Assembly: GCA_910583545.1 (NCBI GenBank)
Contig: CAJTXM010000014.1
Location: 1 to 52,962 of the forward strand
DNA length: 52,962 nucleotides
Direction of reading: 5' to 3'
From: an uncultured Christensenella sp.
GTDB lineage: Bacteria > Bacillota > Clostridia > Christensenellales > Borkfalkiaceae
In this document: positions 37,134-45,312 of the stretch, piece by piece
How positions within the stretch are numbered: the first letter of the stretch is position 1
Layout of the letters: each line of letters begins with the position of its first letter
Made by a program: the position numbers and the translations under genes
The notes under the pieces: generated by a model
What the model was told of the DNA's origin: nothing
What the model saw: the letters and a program-made list of their open reading frames with translations, nothing else
The model's database searches: none

Positions 37134-38334
37134 AATGAAAACGCCCATTGTCGAAATGGACGGCGACGAAATGACGAGAATAATCTGGCAAAGCATAAAG
37201 GACGAGCTAATTCTCCCCTTCGTCGGGTTAAAGACCGAATACTATGATTTGGGACTTAAAAACAGGGACAGAACGAACGACGAAGTCACCGTTCAGTCGG
37301 CGCAGGCAGTCAAAAGACTGGGCGTTGCGGTCAAGTGCGCCACTATTACGCCTAACAGACAGCGCGTCGAAGAATACGGACTGAAAGAGATGTGGAAAAG
37401 CCCGAACGCGACGATACGCGCCGAGCTTGACGGTACGGTTTTCCGCACTCCCGTTATTATCCCCTCGATAAAGCCTGCCGTCAGAAATTGGAAAGCGCCG
37501 ATAACCGTCGCGCGCCACGCCTACGGCGATATCTACAAAGCGGAAGAGATAAAAGTTGAAAAGGCAGGCAAAGCCGAACTTCTGTTCACGGACGCCGACG
37601 GGAAGCAAACGAGAAGCACGATATGCGACTTCGACGGCGCGGGCGTATTGCAGGGACAGTTCAACAGGGAAAGCTCTATCCGCTCGTTTGCGCGCGCCTG
37701 CTTCGGCTACGCCGTTGCGACGAAACAGGATCTGTGGTTTTCAACCAAGGACACCATATCGAAAATCTATGACCAGACGTTTAAATTCATTTTCGAAGAA
37801 ATCTATAAAACCGAATACGAAGAAACTTTTAAAAAACTGAATTTAAATTACTTCTATACCCTCATCGACGACGCCGTGGCAAGGGTTATAAGAAGCGAGG
37901 GAGGCTTTATCTGGGCGCTGAAAAACTACGACGGCGACGTTATGAGCGATATGATTTCCACAGCATTTTCCTCGCTTGCAATGATGACTTCCGTGCTCGT
38001 TTCCCCCGACGGCAAGTACGAATACGAAGCGGCTCACGGCACGGTCACGCGCCACTATTACAGATATCTCAAAGGCGAAAAGACCTCCACCAACCCAGTC
38101 GCTACGATTTTCGCCTGGAGCGGCGCACTGAGAAAGAGAGGCGAAATTGACGGACTTACAGACCTTATCAACTTTGCCGGACTGCTTGAAAAAGCCGTGC
38201 TCGATACCATAAACGGCGGAACGGCGACGAAAGATCTTATACCGCTTATGGACGAAAACGTCAAGCCGACCGCTGTATACACCGACGAATTTATATCTGA
38301 AATAAAAAATAAACTCGAAACGCGGCTCAATTAA
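37120..38334 (+). CDS. icd: NADP-type isocitrate dehydrogenase
   Basis: A 404-aa dehydrogenase making 2-oxoglutarate and NADPH from isocitrate. Motifs seen: substrate-site Ser/Asn and Arg residues (KSPNATIRAELDGTVFR), the metal-binding Asp cluster (YTLIDDAVARVI, NYDGDVMSD), and the NADP-binding stretch EAAHGTVTRHYYRY. This is the type II (eukaryote-like, homodimeric) subfamily, not the E. coli Icd type. The start at 37120 has AGG-rich sequence upstream; a later ATG at 37135 has no ribosome site. Last gene of the operon, followed by a strong terminator. With the two genes before it, it supplies 2-oxoglutarate for glutamate. Confidence 0.95.
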   Translation: MKKIEMKTPIVEMDGDEMTRIIWQSIKDELILPFVGLKTEYYDLGLKNRDRTNDEVTVQSAQAVKRLGVAVKCATITPNRQRVEEYGLKEMWKSPNATIRAELDGTVFRTPVIIPSIKPAVRNWKAPITVARHAYGDIYKAEEIKVEKAGKAELLFTDADGKQTRSTICDFDGAGVLQGQFNRESSIRSFARACFGYAVATKQDLWFSTKDTISKIYDQTFKFIFEEIYKTEYEETFKKLNLNYFYTLIDDAVARVIRSEGGFIWALKNYDGDVMSDMISTAFSSLAMMTSVLVSPDGKYEYEAAHGTVTRHYYRYLKGEKTSTNPVATIFAWSGALRKRGEIDGLTDLINFAGLLEKAVLDTINGGTATKDLIPLMDENVKPTAVYTDEFISEIKNKLETRLN

Positions 38335-38352
38335 TAAATTTGACAGCAATTG

Positions 38353-38391
38353 AAATATTCCGTCCGCGTATATGCGGACGGAGTATTTTTT
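38353..38391 (+). terminator. Intrinsic terminator of the citrate synthase-acn-icd operon
   Basis: A 15-bp stem with one G-U pair (38353-38367 with 38374-38388), loop of 6, then six Ts (38386-38391). It ends only 11 bp before the -35 box of the next gene. Confidence 0.92.
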
Positions 38392-38401
38392 ATCATTTGC
38401 C

Positions 38402-38430
38402 TTGACTGTAATAAAAATATATTATATAAT
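38402..38430 (+). promoter_or_regulatory. Near-consensus promoter giving a leaderless mRNA
   Basis: -35 TTGACT (38402-38407), 17-bp spacer, -10 TATAAT (38425-38430). The expected start point (38436-38438) falls on the ATG at 38438, and no Shine-Dalgarno sequence exists. A perfect -10 followed by the start codon 7 nt later suggests leaderless translation. Confidence 0.75.
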
Positions 38431-38437
38431 AATGCTT

Positions 38438-39568
38438 ATGAAAAACTTTTTAAAAATTACGGCGATAACGCTCGCCTGCTTTATAGGGCTTATTATCCTG
38501 CTCGTCTGCGCGTACGTCATATACGTCGCAGTGCAGTATTACAGAATAGAGGACAACTTCGAACTGAGTATAGAAGGCTCGTCCGATAAAAAAGTTATGC
38601 AGGGAGAAGAATATTCGCTCGTATCCTATAACTTAGGTTTCGGCGCGTATTCGCCCGAATACACTTTCTTTATGGACGAAGGCGTTATGCTCGACGGCAC
38701 TGAAACCGAGGGCAAGTATGCAAAAGGCCTCAATAAAGAGGACGTGCAGAAGAACGTCGACGGTCAGATTTCAGTTGCGAAAGAGCTTGACGCGGATTTT
38801 TACTTTTTTCAGGAAGTCGACAGAAAAGCCGACAGAAGCTACAAGATAAATATGCTTGAAAGTATGCGCGCGGCGTTCCACTCCCACCTTTCCACTTACG
38901 CCGAAAACTTCCACACGGCGGATCTTATGTACCCCTTTTCAGACCCTATCGGAAAATCGGTCAGCGGAATACTCACGCTTTCGAAGTACGGCGTTACGAG
39001 CGCGGTGCGCCGTTCATTCCCCATAACGGACGGTTTCCCCGACAAGTATTTCGACCTTGACAGATGTTTTTCCGTCCACTGCCTGCCCGTGCAGGGAAGC
39101 GACAAACAGCTCGTATTAATAAACCTGCATATGTCGGCATATGACGAAGGGGGCAAAATAAGAGCTAAACAGCTTGAAATGCTGAATACTATCCTCTCGC
39201 TCGAACGCGTCAAGGGCAACTACGTCTTGGCAGGCGGAGATTTCAATCACTGCCTTATAGCCGACAAATTCAACAGCGACAGCGAAGCCCTGACTTATTT
39301 CGAGAGCAAACAGCAGGTTCCCGAATGGGTCAAAAATTCCATTCTGCACTCTGACGAGATAACGGACGGATATTCCATTTCCGCGGATATCAACGCCTCG
39401 ACGTGCAGGGGCGCCGATATTCCTTACGAAAAAGGCGTAAATTACAGCACGGTCATAGACGGATTTATAGTATCCGACAATATCGAAGTAATTGCCGAAG
39501 GCACCGTAGACACCGATTACGCTTACAGCGACCACAACCCCGTACAGATCAGATTCAGACTCAAATAA
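38438..39568 (+). CDS. Membrane-anchored EEP-family phosphoesterase/nuclease
   Basis: A 376-aa protein with one N-terminal membrane segment (about residues 5-30), followed by an endonuclease/exonuclease/phosphatase domain facing outward. Catalytic landmarks are visible: Asn in SYNLGFGAY, Glu in FFQEVDRKADRSYK, Asp/Asn in LAGGDFNH, and the C-terminal SDHNPVQIRF. Known substrates of the superfamily range from DNA to phosphoinositides, sphingomyelin and sugars; the substrate here cannot be read. An ATG at 38432 lies 1 nt after the -10 box and cannot be in the transcript, so 38438 is taken. It is monocistronic, between the icd terminator and the solute-binding protein gene. Confidence 0.85.
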   Translation: MKNFLKITAITLACFIGLIILLVCAYVIYVAVQYYRIEDNFELSIEGSSDKKVMQGEEYSLVSYNLGFGAYSPEYTFFMDEGVMLDGTETEGKYAKGLNKEDVQKNVDGQISVAKELDADFYFFQEVDRKADRSYKINMLESMRAAFHSHLSTYAENFHTADLMYPFSDPIGKSVSGILTLSKYGVTSAVRRSFPITDGFPDKYFDLDRCFSVHCLPVQGSDKQLVLINLHMSAYDEGGKIRAKQLEMLNTILSLERVKGNYVLAGGDFNHCLIADKFNSDSEALTYFESKQQVPEWVKNSILHSDEITDGYSISADINASTCRGADIPYEKGVNYSTVIDGFIVSDNIEVIAEGTVDTDYAYSDHNPVQIRFRLK

Positions 39569-39604
39569 TTATCGTAAATCAGATTTGCAATAAAATCTAA
39601 TACG

Positions 39605-39626
39605 CGCCGTCATTTATGTTACGGCG
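39605..39626. other. Small inverted repeat before the solute-binding protein gene
   Basis: CGCCGT (39605-39610) and ACGGCG (39621-39626) form a 6-bp stem with a 10-nt loop, just before the ATG at 39639. It could be an operator or a leader hairpin; part of the right arm overlaps the only ribosome-site-like purines. Confidence 0.4.
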
Positions 39627-39638
39627 GACATAAAAATT

Positions 39639-40916
39639 ATGAAAAGAAAAATTTCAGCCATTGCCGTATGCGCCGCGACGCTCTCGTTTTTATGCGCCTG
39701 CACCGGCAAAAACACAATTATATTGCCCGACAGAAACGATCCGTCCTCTAAATCGGACTCCGTTTCCTTTTTCGGGCACAGAACGGACAGCGCAAGTCTG
39801 AACGTTATCGAAGACGCTCTGCAAAGCTTTATGTCGGAGAACGCGAACGTCAACGTTTCTTACGAGAGTGCAAGCGAAACGTCTTACTTTTCCGCGCTCG
39901 ACAAGAGGTTTGCAACCAGAAATCTCGACGACGTGTTTATGACCGACAGGGACAGGCTTTTGTCGTTTATGAACAGCTCCGCGCTCGCGGACATATCGTC
40001 GGACGTGAACTTAAACTATTTTTCCGAATTTGCGCTCTCACAGTCCGCATTTGCCGACGGAGCTCTTTACGCGGTACCCACCGCCGTTTCCACGCACGGG
40101 CTGTACGTCAATTACGGCATTTTGCAAAACAGCGGAATTTCAGTACCGAAAAATCTTTCCGATTTCGCAGCTGCCTGCGACTATTTTAAAGATCAGGGCG
40201 TAACGCCCGTCATAGTCAACAACTACTCCTCTCTTCGCACTTTGATATATGCGATAGCTTTCGATAAGACCTATAAAAGCGCGGACGTTTCCGCCGAAAT
40301 TTCAAAGTTCAACGCCGAAGCGACGCTTATGTGCGATGGACTGAACGACGGAATAGACTTTATCTACCGTATGATAGGCAGCGGTTGGATAGATTTGGAA
40401 GAGGCGAAAAACTGCGAATGTTTTTCGGGCGATATTCAGCTGTTTTCGAAAAACGGACGCCCCTTTATGATTACGGGAAGCTACGCCGTAACGAGTCTTA
40501 AAAGGATATCCGACGGCATCAGCTTCGGCATTTATCCCTATCCCGTACTCGAAACGGGAAGCGTGCTCGTCGCGCAGGCGGACGCTATTCTCAGCGTAAA
40601 AGACGGAGAAAGAGCAGACAGCGCGAAAAAACTCGTCAATAAGCTCACGCAGTATTCCGTACTGTCGCAGATGAGCGAGGGACAGGGATATTTCTCGGTA
40701 CTCAAAGAACAGACGCAGATACAGGCAGACGCCGCGCTCGTACCCTCGGCAAGCCACTTTACGGGCGGAAAATTCGTAGTTGCTTCCGACGTCAATTTAA
40801 AAATTCCGCTCGATAGTTATCTGAACGAATGCACGGATATGATTTTAAACGGTGCGAAGTCGCAAGAAGTAAAAGCTCACCTCTATTCCCTGCTTGAAAA
40901 GGAGGGAGCAAAATGA
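39639..40916 (+). CDS. Family-1 solute-binding lipoprotein, probable sensor partner
   Basis: A 425-aa predicted lipoprotein (lipobox LCAC, Cys21) with the layout of extracellular solute-binding proteins of family 1, typical of sugar ABC importers. N-lobe strands lead to ALYAVPTAVSTHGLYVNYGI, then a C-lobe (FMITGSYAVTSLKRI, then YPYPVLETG). There is no permease or ATPase gene beside it. Its stop overlaps the start of a hybrid histidine kinase as ATGA, so the likely job is ligand capture for that kinase rather than transport. The ligand is unknown. The ribosome site is weak and partly inside a small inverted repeat. Confidence 0.85.
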   Translation: MKRKISAIAVCAATLSFLCACTGKNTIILPDRNDPSSKSDSVSFFGHRTDSASLNVIEDALQSFMSENANVNVSYESASETSYFSALDKRFATRNLDDVFMTDRDRLLSFMNSSALADISSDVNLNYFSEFALSQSAFADGALYAVPTAVSTHGLYVNYGILQNSGISVPKNLSDFAAACDYFKDQGVTPVIVNNYSSLRTLIYAIAFDKTYKSADVSAEISKFNAEATLMCDGLNDGIDFIYRMIGSGWIDLEEAKNCECFSGDIQLFSKNGRPFMITGSYAVTSLKRISDGISFGIYPYPVLETGSVLVAQADAILSVKDGERADSAKKLVNKLTQYSVLSQMSEGQGYFSVLKEQTQIQADAALVPSASHFTGGKFVVASDVNLKIPLDSYLNECTDMILNGAKSQEVKAHLYSLLEKEGAK

Positions 40917-43861
40917 GTTTTGTCAATCTTTTGAAAAAGTATCAGATGATAATAATTTCCGCATTCGCCGTCATTGTCTGCGTAGTCGCGTCGCTGCTCG
41001 GATCGCTGTATCTGACCCGAATGGAAAACGCAATGTGGAATCAGCTTGTAACCGACCTTACGGAAGTTTCGTATCAGGGCGCGCACGCCTTTGAAACGTA
41101 TATCGACAAGGAGCGCGAATCGATAGGGCGCATTGCCGACAATATGACGCAGTACCGCTCGGACGACATAAACGTATCCTCGCTTCTTGACACCTATTCT
41201 AAGGGCGAAGGTATATTCTCTCTGATAATTTTCAACGCCGACGGAAGCGGTGAAATACGGGTTGCTGATTCCGAACCCGTAAAATACACAAAGAGCCAGA
41301 TGAACGAAGCGTTCGCAAGCTACGGCGAAAACGGAATAACAAAACCTTATCTCAACGACTTTACGGGTCAGCGGACGTTAGGCTATTTTAAGCGATTCGT
41401 CTTTGCCGACGGAAAAGAGGCCATCATACGAAAGGGTCAGCTTATGTCGTATCTGCAGGACGAATTTTCGCTTTCCTTCTACAACGACACGGGTTTTTCG
41501 TACATAACCGACTCGGACGGTGCAATCATAGTCCGTCCCCAGCACAAAAACAGCAACCGCACGGCGGTGAACATATTCGACCTCCTCTCCTACAACGGTT
41601 GCGACGAAGTCGAAATTTCCGACCTCAAAGCGTTTATGAACCTGAACAAGCAGGGCGCAATGCGCTTTAACGCAAAGGACGAGGGGCGAGTCGTGGCGTT
41701 CGTTCCGCTGAAAAGCGCGGAAAGGTGGTATCTTGTATCCGATATACCAAACTCCGCGATAATGAGCCATATCGAAGACGTATTGCAGACTTCTCAGACG
41801 CTCACCGTTATAGTGCTGTTAATCTTCGTCATATTCGTCGTATTCCTTCTCGTGACGTATCTCTACCGCAGAAAGGTCAGAACCCAGCAGACAGAAGTCA
41901 GATACAGAGAACAGCTTTTCGGACTTCTTGCCAACACCACCGACGACGTGTATATGCTGATGTCGATGCGCGACTTTTTCGTCGAGTATGTAAGCCCGAA
42001 CTCGTTCAGGGTTTTGGGAATTACGCCAAAAGATCTGAAAAACGCCATAAAGGCGGTAAGCGAACAGGAATACGAGGACGACATTTCAAAAAGCCTGTTC
42101 AGCCTTACGGATATTCAGTCGGGCGAACAGCAGGTATTCAAGCGCAACCGCATACACAAAGTCACGGGCGAAATTAAGCACTTTATCGAAACCGTTTACA
42201 GAACGACTATCGGAAACGTCGATAAATTTATCATAACGCTTTCGGACAGAACCGCGGAAATTCAGGCGGAAAGCGCCCTGAAAGACGCTATGGAAAGCGC
42301 AAAAGCGGCAAACACCGCAAAGAGCGTGTTCCTTTCGAATATGTCGCACGATATCCGCACGCCTATGAACGCAATTTTAGGCTTCACGGAGCTTATCAAA
42401 CACGACGCAGGCAATAAGGAAAAAGTCGTGGAATACACGAACAAAATTTCCACTTCCGGACAGCACCTTTTAGGACTTATCAACGACGTGCTCGATATGA
42501 GCAAGATAGAGAACGGAAAATTCGTTCTGAATATTCAGAAGTTCAATCTTGCGGAGTTCGTCGACGAAATAGGTATGATGATGCGTCCGCAGGCGAACGG
42601 AAAAAATCTTACGTTCGAAGTCTGCGTTCACGACCTTAAACAGGAAAATCTTCTCGGCGACAAACTCAGAATCAATCAGATACTCATAAACATCCTCTCC
42701 AACGCCATAAAATACACGCCCGAGGGCGGAACTGTGAAAATGGATATTTCGGAACTGCCGAAAATCAACGAAAACTTCGCGCGCCTCCGCTTCTCCGTCA
42801 CCGATAACGGCATAGGTATTTCGGAGGAATATCAGAAAAATCTTTTCAAACCGTTCACGCGCGAAATCAGCAGTACCGTAAACGCCATTCAGGGCACGGG
42901 TCTGGGTATGGCTATAACCAAAAACTTAGTCGACCTTATGAGCGGAACCATCTCCGTCAAGAGCAGACAGGGCGAAGGAAGCACTTTCACCGTAGAGCTG
43001 GAGCTGAGAATCGACGACGAGGATATAAACAACGAATTCTGGCAGGAAACGGGCATAAAGCGCACGCTCATAGTCGACGACGATATAGACATCTGCAAAA
43101 ATATCGTATCCTCCCTCAACGAAGCGGGACTTTACGCGGAATACGCTCTGAGCGGTCGGGAAGCAATTGAAAAAGTGCGCCTCTGCCGTGAAAGCGGAAA
43201 CGACTACGACCTCATAATGATAGATTATATGATGCCCGAAATGGACGGCATCGAAACCGCGGAACGCATACGGCAAAATATCGGCAAAGACGTTTCCGTG
43301 CTTATGCTCACCGCTTACGACTGGAACGATATCGAAAGCGAAGCGCGCGGCAAGGGCATCGACGCATTCCTGCCAAAGCCTTTCTTTATCTCCAACTTAA
43401 AGCTCAACGTGCGCTCGCTTAAAAAGAGCAAGGACGCGCCCGACAGCGACATACCCAAAAAAGTGCTCGAAGGCAAGCGTTTCCTTGCCGCCGAGGACAA
43501 CGAGCTGAACTCGGAAATACTCGTCGAGCTTCTGGATATGTACGGCAGTACCTGCGACGTCGCCGAAAACGGAAAGCTGGCTCTCGAAGCGTTTGAAAAA
43601 TCGGAACCTGGCTATTACGACGGTATCCTTATGGACATACAGATGCCCGTAATGAACGGCTACGACGCCGCGAAAGCCGTGAGAAGCTCGTCCCACCCCG
43701 ACGCAAAGACGATCCCCATTATCGCAATGACGGCGAACGCTTTCTCGGAAGATATCAGCAATTCTTTAAATGCGGGAATGGACGCGCACATCGCCAAACC
43801 TATGGATATGGATCACTTCGAAGCAGTATATAAAGAAATATTAAACCGCAAGGTAAAATAA
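40913..43861 (+). CDS. Hybrid sensor histidine kinase with two receiver domains
   Basis: A 982-aa membrane signalling protein. TM1 is at about 11-33, an extracellular Cache-like sensor at about 35-290 (ends RWYLVSDIPNSAI), and TM2 at about 297-318. Then come a PAS-like domain (about 330-445), HisKA with phospho-acceptor His479 (SHDIRTPMNA), and an ATPase domain with N box (NILSNAIKYTPEGG), G1 (DNGIGI, 631-636) and G2 (GTGLGMAI). Two receivers follow: phospho-Asp771 in IDYMMPEMDG with Lys822, and phospho-Asp908 in MDIQMPVMNG with Lys962. No HPt or DNA-binding output is attached, so the output partner is unseen. A perfect AGGAGGG site precedes the start. The stop overlaps the serine dehydratase start as TAATG. 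Confidence 0.93.
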   Translation: MSFVNLLKKYQMIIISAFAVIVCVVASLLGSLYLTRMENAMWNQLVTDLTEVSYQGAHAFETYIDKERESIGRIADNMTQYRSDDINVSSLLDTYSKGEGIFSLIIFNADGSGEIRVADSEPVKYTKSQMNEAFASYGENGITKPYLNDFTGQRTLGYFKRFVFADGKEAIIRKGQLMSYLQDEFSLSFYNDTGFSYITDSDGAIIVRPQHKNSNRTAVNIFDLLSYNGCDEVEISDLKAFMNLNKQGAMRFNAKDEGRVVAFVPLKSAERWYLVSDIPNSAIMSHIEDVLQTSQTLTVIVLLIFVIFVVFLLVTYLYRRKVRTQQTEVRYREQLFGLLANTTDDVYMLMSMRDFFVEYVSPNSFRVLGITPKDLKNAIKAVSEQEYEDDISKSLFSLTDIQSGEQQVFKRNRIHKVTGEIKHFIETVYRTTIGNVDKFIITLSDRTAEIQAESALKDAMESAKAANTAKSVFLSNMSHDIRTPMNAILGFTELIKHDAGNKEKVVEYTNKISTSGQHLLGLINDVLDMSKIENGKFVLNIQKFNLAEFVDEIGMMMRPQANGKNLTFEVCVHDLKQENLLGDKLRINQILINILSNAIKYTPEGGTVKMDISELPKINENFARLRFSVTDNGIGISEEYQKNLFKPFTREISSTVNAIQGTGLGMAITKNLVDLMSGTISVKSRQGEGSTFTVELELRIDDEDINNEFWQETGIKRTLIVDDDIDICKNIVSSLNEAGLYAEYALSGREAIEKVRLCRESGNDYDLIMIDYMMPEMDGIETAERIRQNIGKDVSVLMLTAYDWNDIESEARGKGIDAFLPKPFFISNLKLNVRSLKKSKDAPDSDIPKKVLEGKRFLAAEDNELNSEILVELLDMYGSTCDVAENGKLALEAFEKSEPGYYDGILMDIQMPVMNGYDAAKAVRSSSHPDAKTIPIIAMTANAFSEDISNSLNAGMDAHIAKPMDMDHFEAVYKEILNRKVK

Positions 43862-45078
43862 TGCAGTCTATCTCTGAAATTTACAAAATAGGCAGAGGTC
43901 CCTCCTCTTCCCACACTATGGCGCCCGAAAGTGCGGTAAATACCGTTCGGGCGCGTTTCCCCGAAGCCAACGGCTTCCGCGTAACTCTTTTCGGCTCTCT
44001 TGCCCTCACAGGCAAGGGGCACTGCACCGATACGGTCATAAGAAAATGCTGCGAACCGTTCGATTGCGAAGTCGTCTTCGACTGCGCTTCCCCCTGCGAC
44101 GTCCACCCCAACACTATGGATATAGAAGTTTTCCGCGACGGACAGCTTATTAATAAACAGCGCGTTTACAGCGTCGGCGGAGGAAGCTTTCAGTTCGAGG
44201 GCGAACCTCTCAAAGAAAAAGACCGCGTCTACCCACACACTTCCTTTACGGAAATTTCCCGGTACTGCAAAAAGCACAATTTAAGACTTTGGCAGTACGT
44301 CGGAAAATACGAGGGAAAGGAAATTTTTACATACCTTGACACCGTGTGGCAGAGAATGAAACGCACCGTACACGAAGGACTGACCACGTCGGGCGTACTG
44401 CCGGGAATTCTCGGCACGAAGAGGCGCGCACAGCAGCTCTACAACCAGAAACACATAGACGAATCGGCGCAGACGAGGGAAAACAGGCTCGTATGCTCGT
44501 ACGCTTTCGCCACGGGCGAACAGAACGCGGCAGGCGGTATTATCGTCACCGCCCCGACCTGCGGAGCGTGCGGAGTCGTCCCCTCCGTGCTTTTATATAT
44601 GCAGGAAACTCGCTCGTTTTCCGATGAACAGATAATAAAGGCGCTTGCCGTCGGCGGAATAATAGGCAACCTCATTAAGCGCAACGCTTCGATAAGCGGA
44701 GCCGAATGCGGTTGTCAGGCGGAAATAGGCTCGGCTTGCTCTATGGCGGCTGCCGCGCTTGCCGAACTGTTCGAAATGGGTCTGGGTCAGATAGAGTACG
44801 CCGCGGAAGTAGCTATGGAACACCATCTCGGACTCACCTGCGACCCCATCGCAGGACTCGTGCAGATTCCCTGTATCGAGCGTAACGCCGTCGCCGCAAT
44901 GCGCGCGATAAACGCGCTTTCGCTTGCAAACTTTCTGGCAAGCACAAGAAAAATAAGCTTCGACGTCATAGTAAAAACTATGTACAACACGGGCAAAGAT
45001 CTTTTAAGCAACTACAAGGAAACCGCCTCCGGCGGACTTGCCAAGTATTACGAAATAGATGCTCATATGAATAAATAA
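43861..45078 (+). CDS. sdaA: L-serine dehydratase, single-chain iron-sulfur type
   Basis: A 405-aa [4Fe-4S] lyase turning L-serine into pyruvate and ammonia. The beta-type N-terminal domain (SISEIYKIGRGPSSSHTMAP) and the alpha-type catalytic domain are fused in one chain, as in E. coli SdaA. Most Firmicutes have them as two genes, sdaAB and sdaAA. Cluster cysteines are visible in PTCGACGVVPS, GAECGCQAEIGSACSM and the later CDPIAG. It overlaps the hybrid kinase by one base (TAATG), with only AAGGT upstream, so translation depends at least partly on the kinase gene. A perfect terminator follows 7 bp after the stop. Confidence 0.95.
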   Translation: MQSISEIYKIGRGPSSSHTMAPESAVNTVRARFPEANGFRVTLFGSLALTGKGHCTDTVIRKCCEPFDCEVVFDCASPCDVHPNTMDIEVFRDGQLINKQRVYSVGGGSFQFEGEPLKEKDRVYPHTSFTEISRYCKKHNLRLWQYVGKYEGKEIFTYLDTVWQRMKRTVHEGLTTSGVLPGILGTKRRAQQLYNQKHIDESAQTRENRLVCSYAFATGEQNAAGGIIVTAPTCGACGVVPSVLLYMQETRSFSDEQIIKALAVGGIIGNLIKRNASISGAECGCQAEIGSACSMAAAALAELFEMGLGQIEYAAEVAMEHHLGLTCDPIAGLVQIPCIERNAVAAMRAINALSLANFLASTRKISFDVIVKTMYNTGKDLLSNYKETASGGLAKYYEIDAHMNK

Positions 45079-45084
45079 TAATAT

Positions 45085-45111
45085 AAAGGGCTGTTGTTCA
45101 GCCCTTTATTT
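45085..45111 (+). terminator. Terminator of the SBP-kinase-sdaA operon
   Basis: A perfect 9-bp stem (45085-45093 with 45099-45107) with a 5-nt loop, followed by a T-rich run. Confidence 0.85.
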
Positions 45112-45242
45112 CTTTATAAACACTTAAATAATTTACGGTGCAAGGAAAATCACACTTTTCCGCAGCACGCCTCAATTTGTGGCTCCGCCACCTCAGCAGT
45201 TGAATTTTTGCGATTATATAATAAGTTTGCCATTAAAAACGC

Positions 45243-45262
45243 AAAAAGAAGGCAGCGCCTTC
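45243..45262 (-). terminator. Candidate glmS terminator
   Basis: On the - strand a 6-bp GC-rich stem (45257-45262 with 45248-45253) with a 3-nt loop is followed by five Ts (45247-45243). It lies 51 bp past the glmS stop. Confidence 0.65.
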
Positions 45263-45266
45263 AACT

Positions 45267-45307
45267 CACGGAAAAATTAATTCGCAGAATAGAATTAATT
45301 TTTCGTG
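45267..45307. other. Long AT-rich hairpin just past glmS
   Basis: A 16-bp stem with one bulged G (45267-45283 with 45292-45307) and an 8-nt loop starts 5 bp after the glmS stop codon. It lacks a GC core, so it may protect the glmS mRNA end rather than terminate. Two more small hairpins lie leftward (45144-45161 and 45179-45191). Confidence 0.6.
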
Positions 45308-45312
45308 AACAT

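Noticed and set aside
39639..40916. Start of a sugar ABC importer operon
   Set aside because: No permease or ATPase follows; the next gene, overlapping by 4 bp, is a hybrid kinase.
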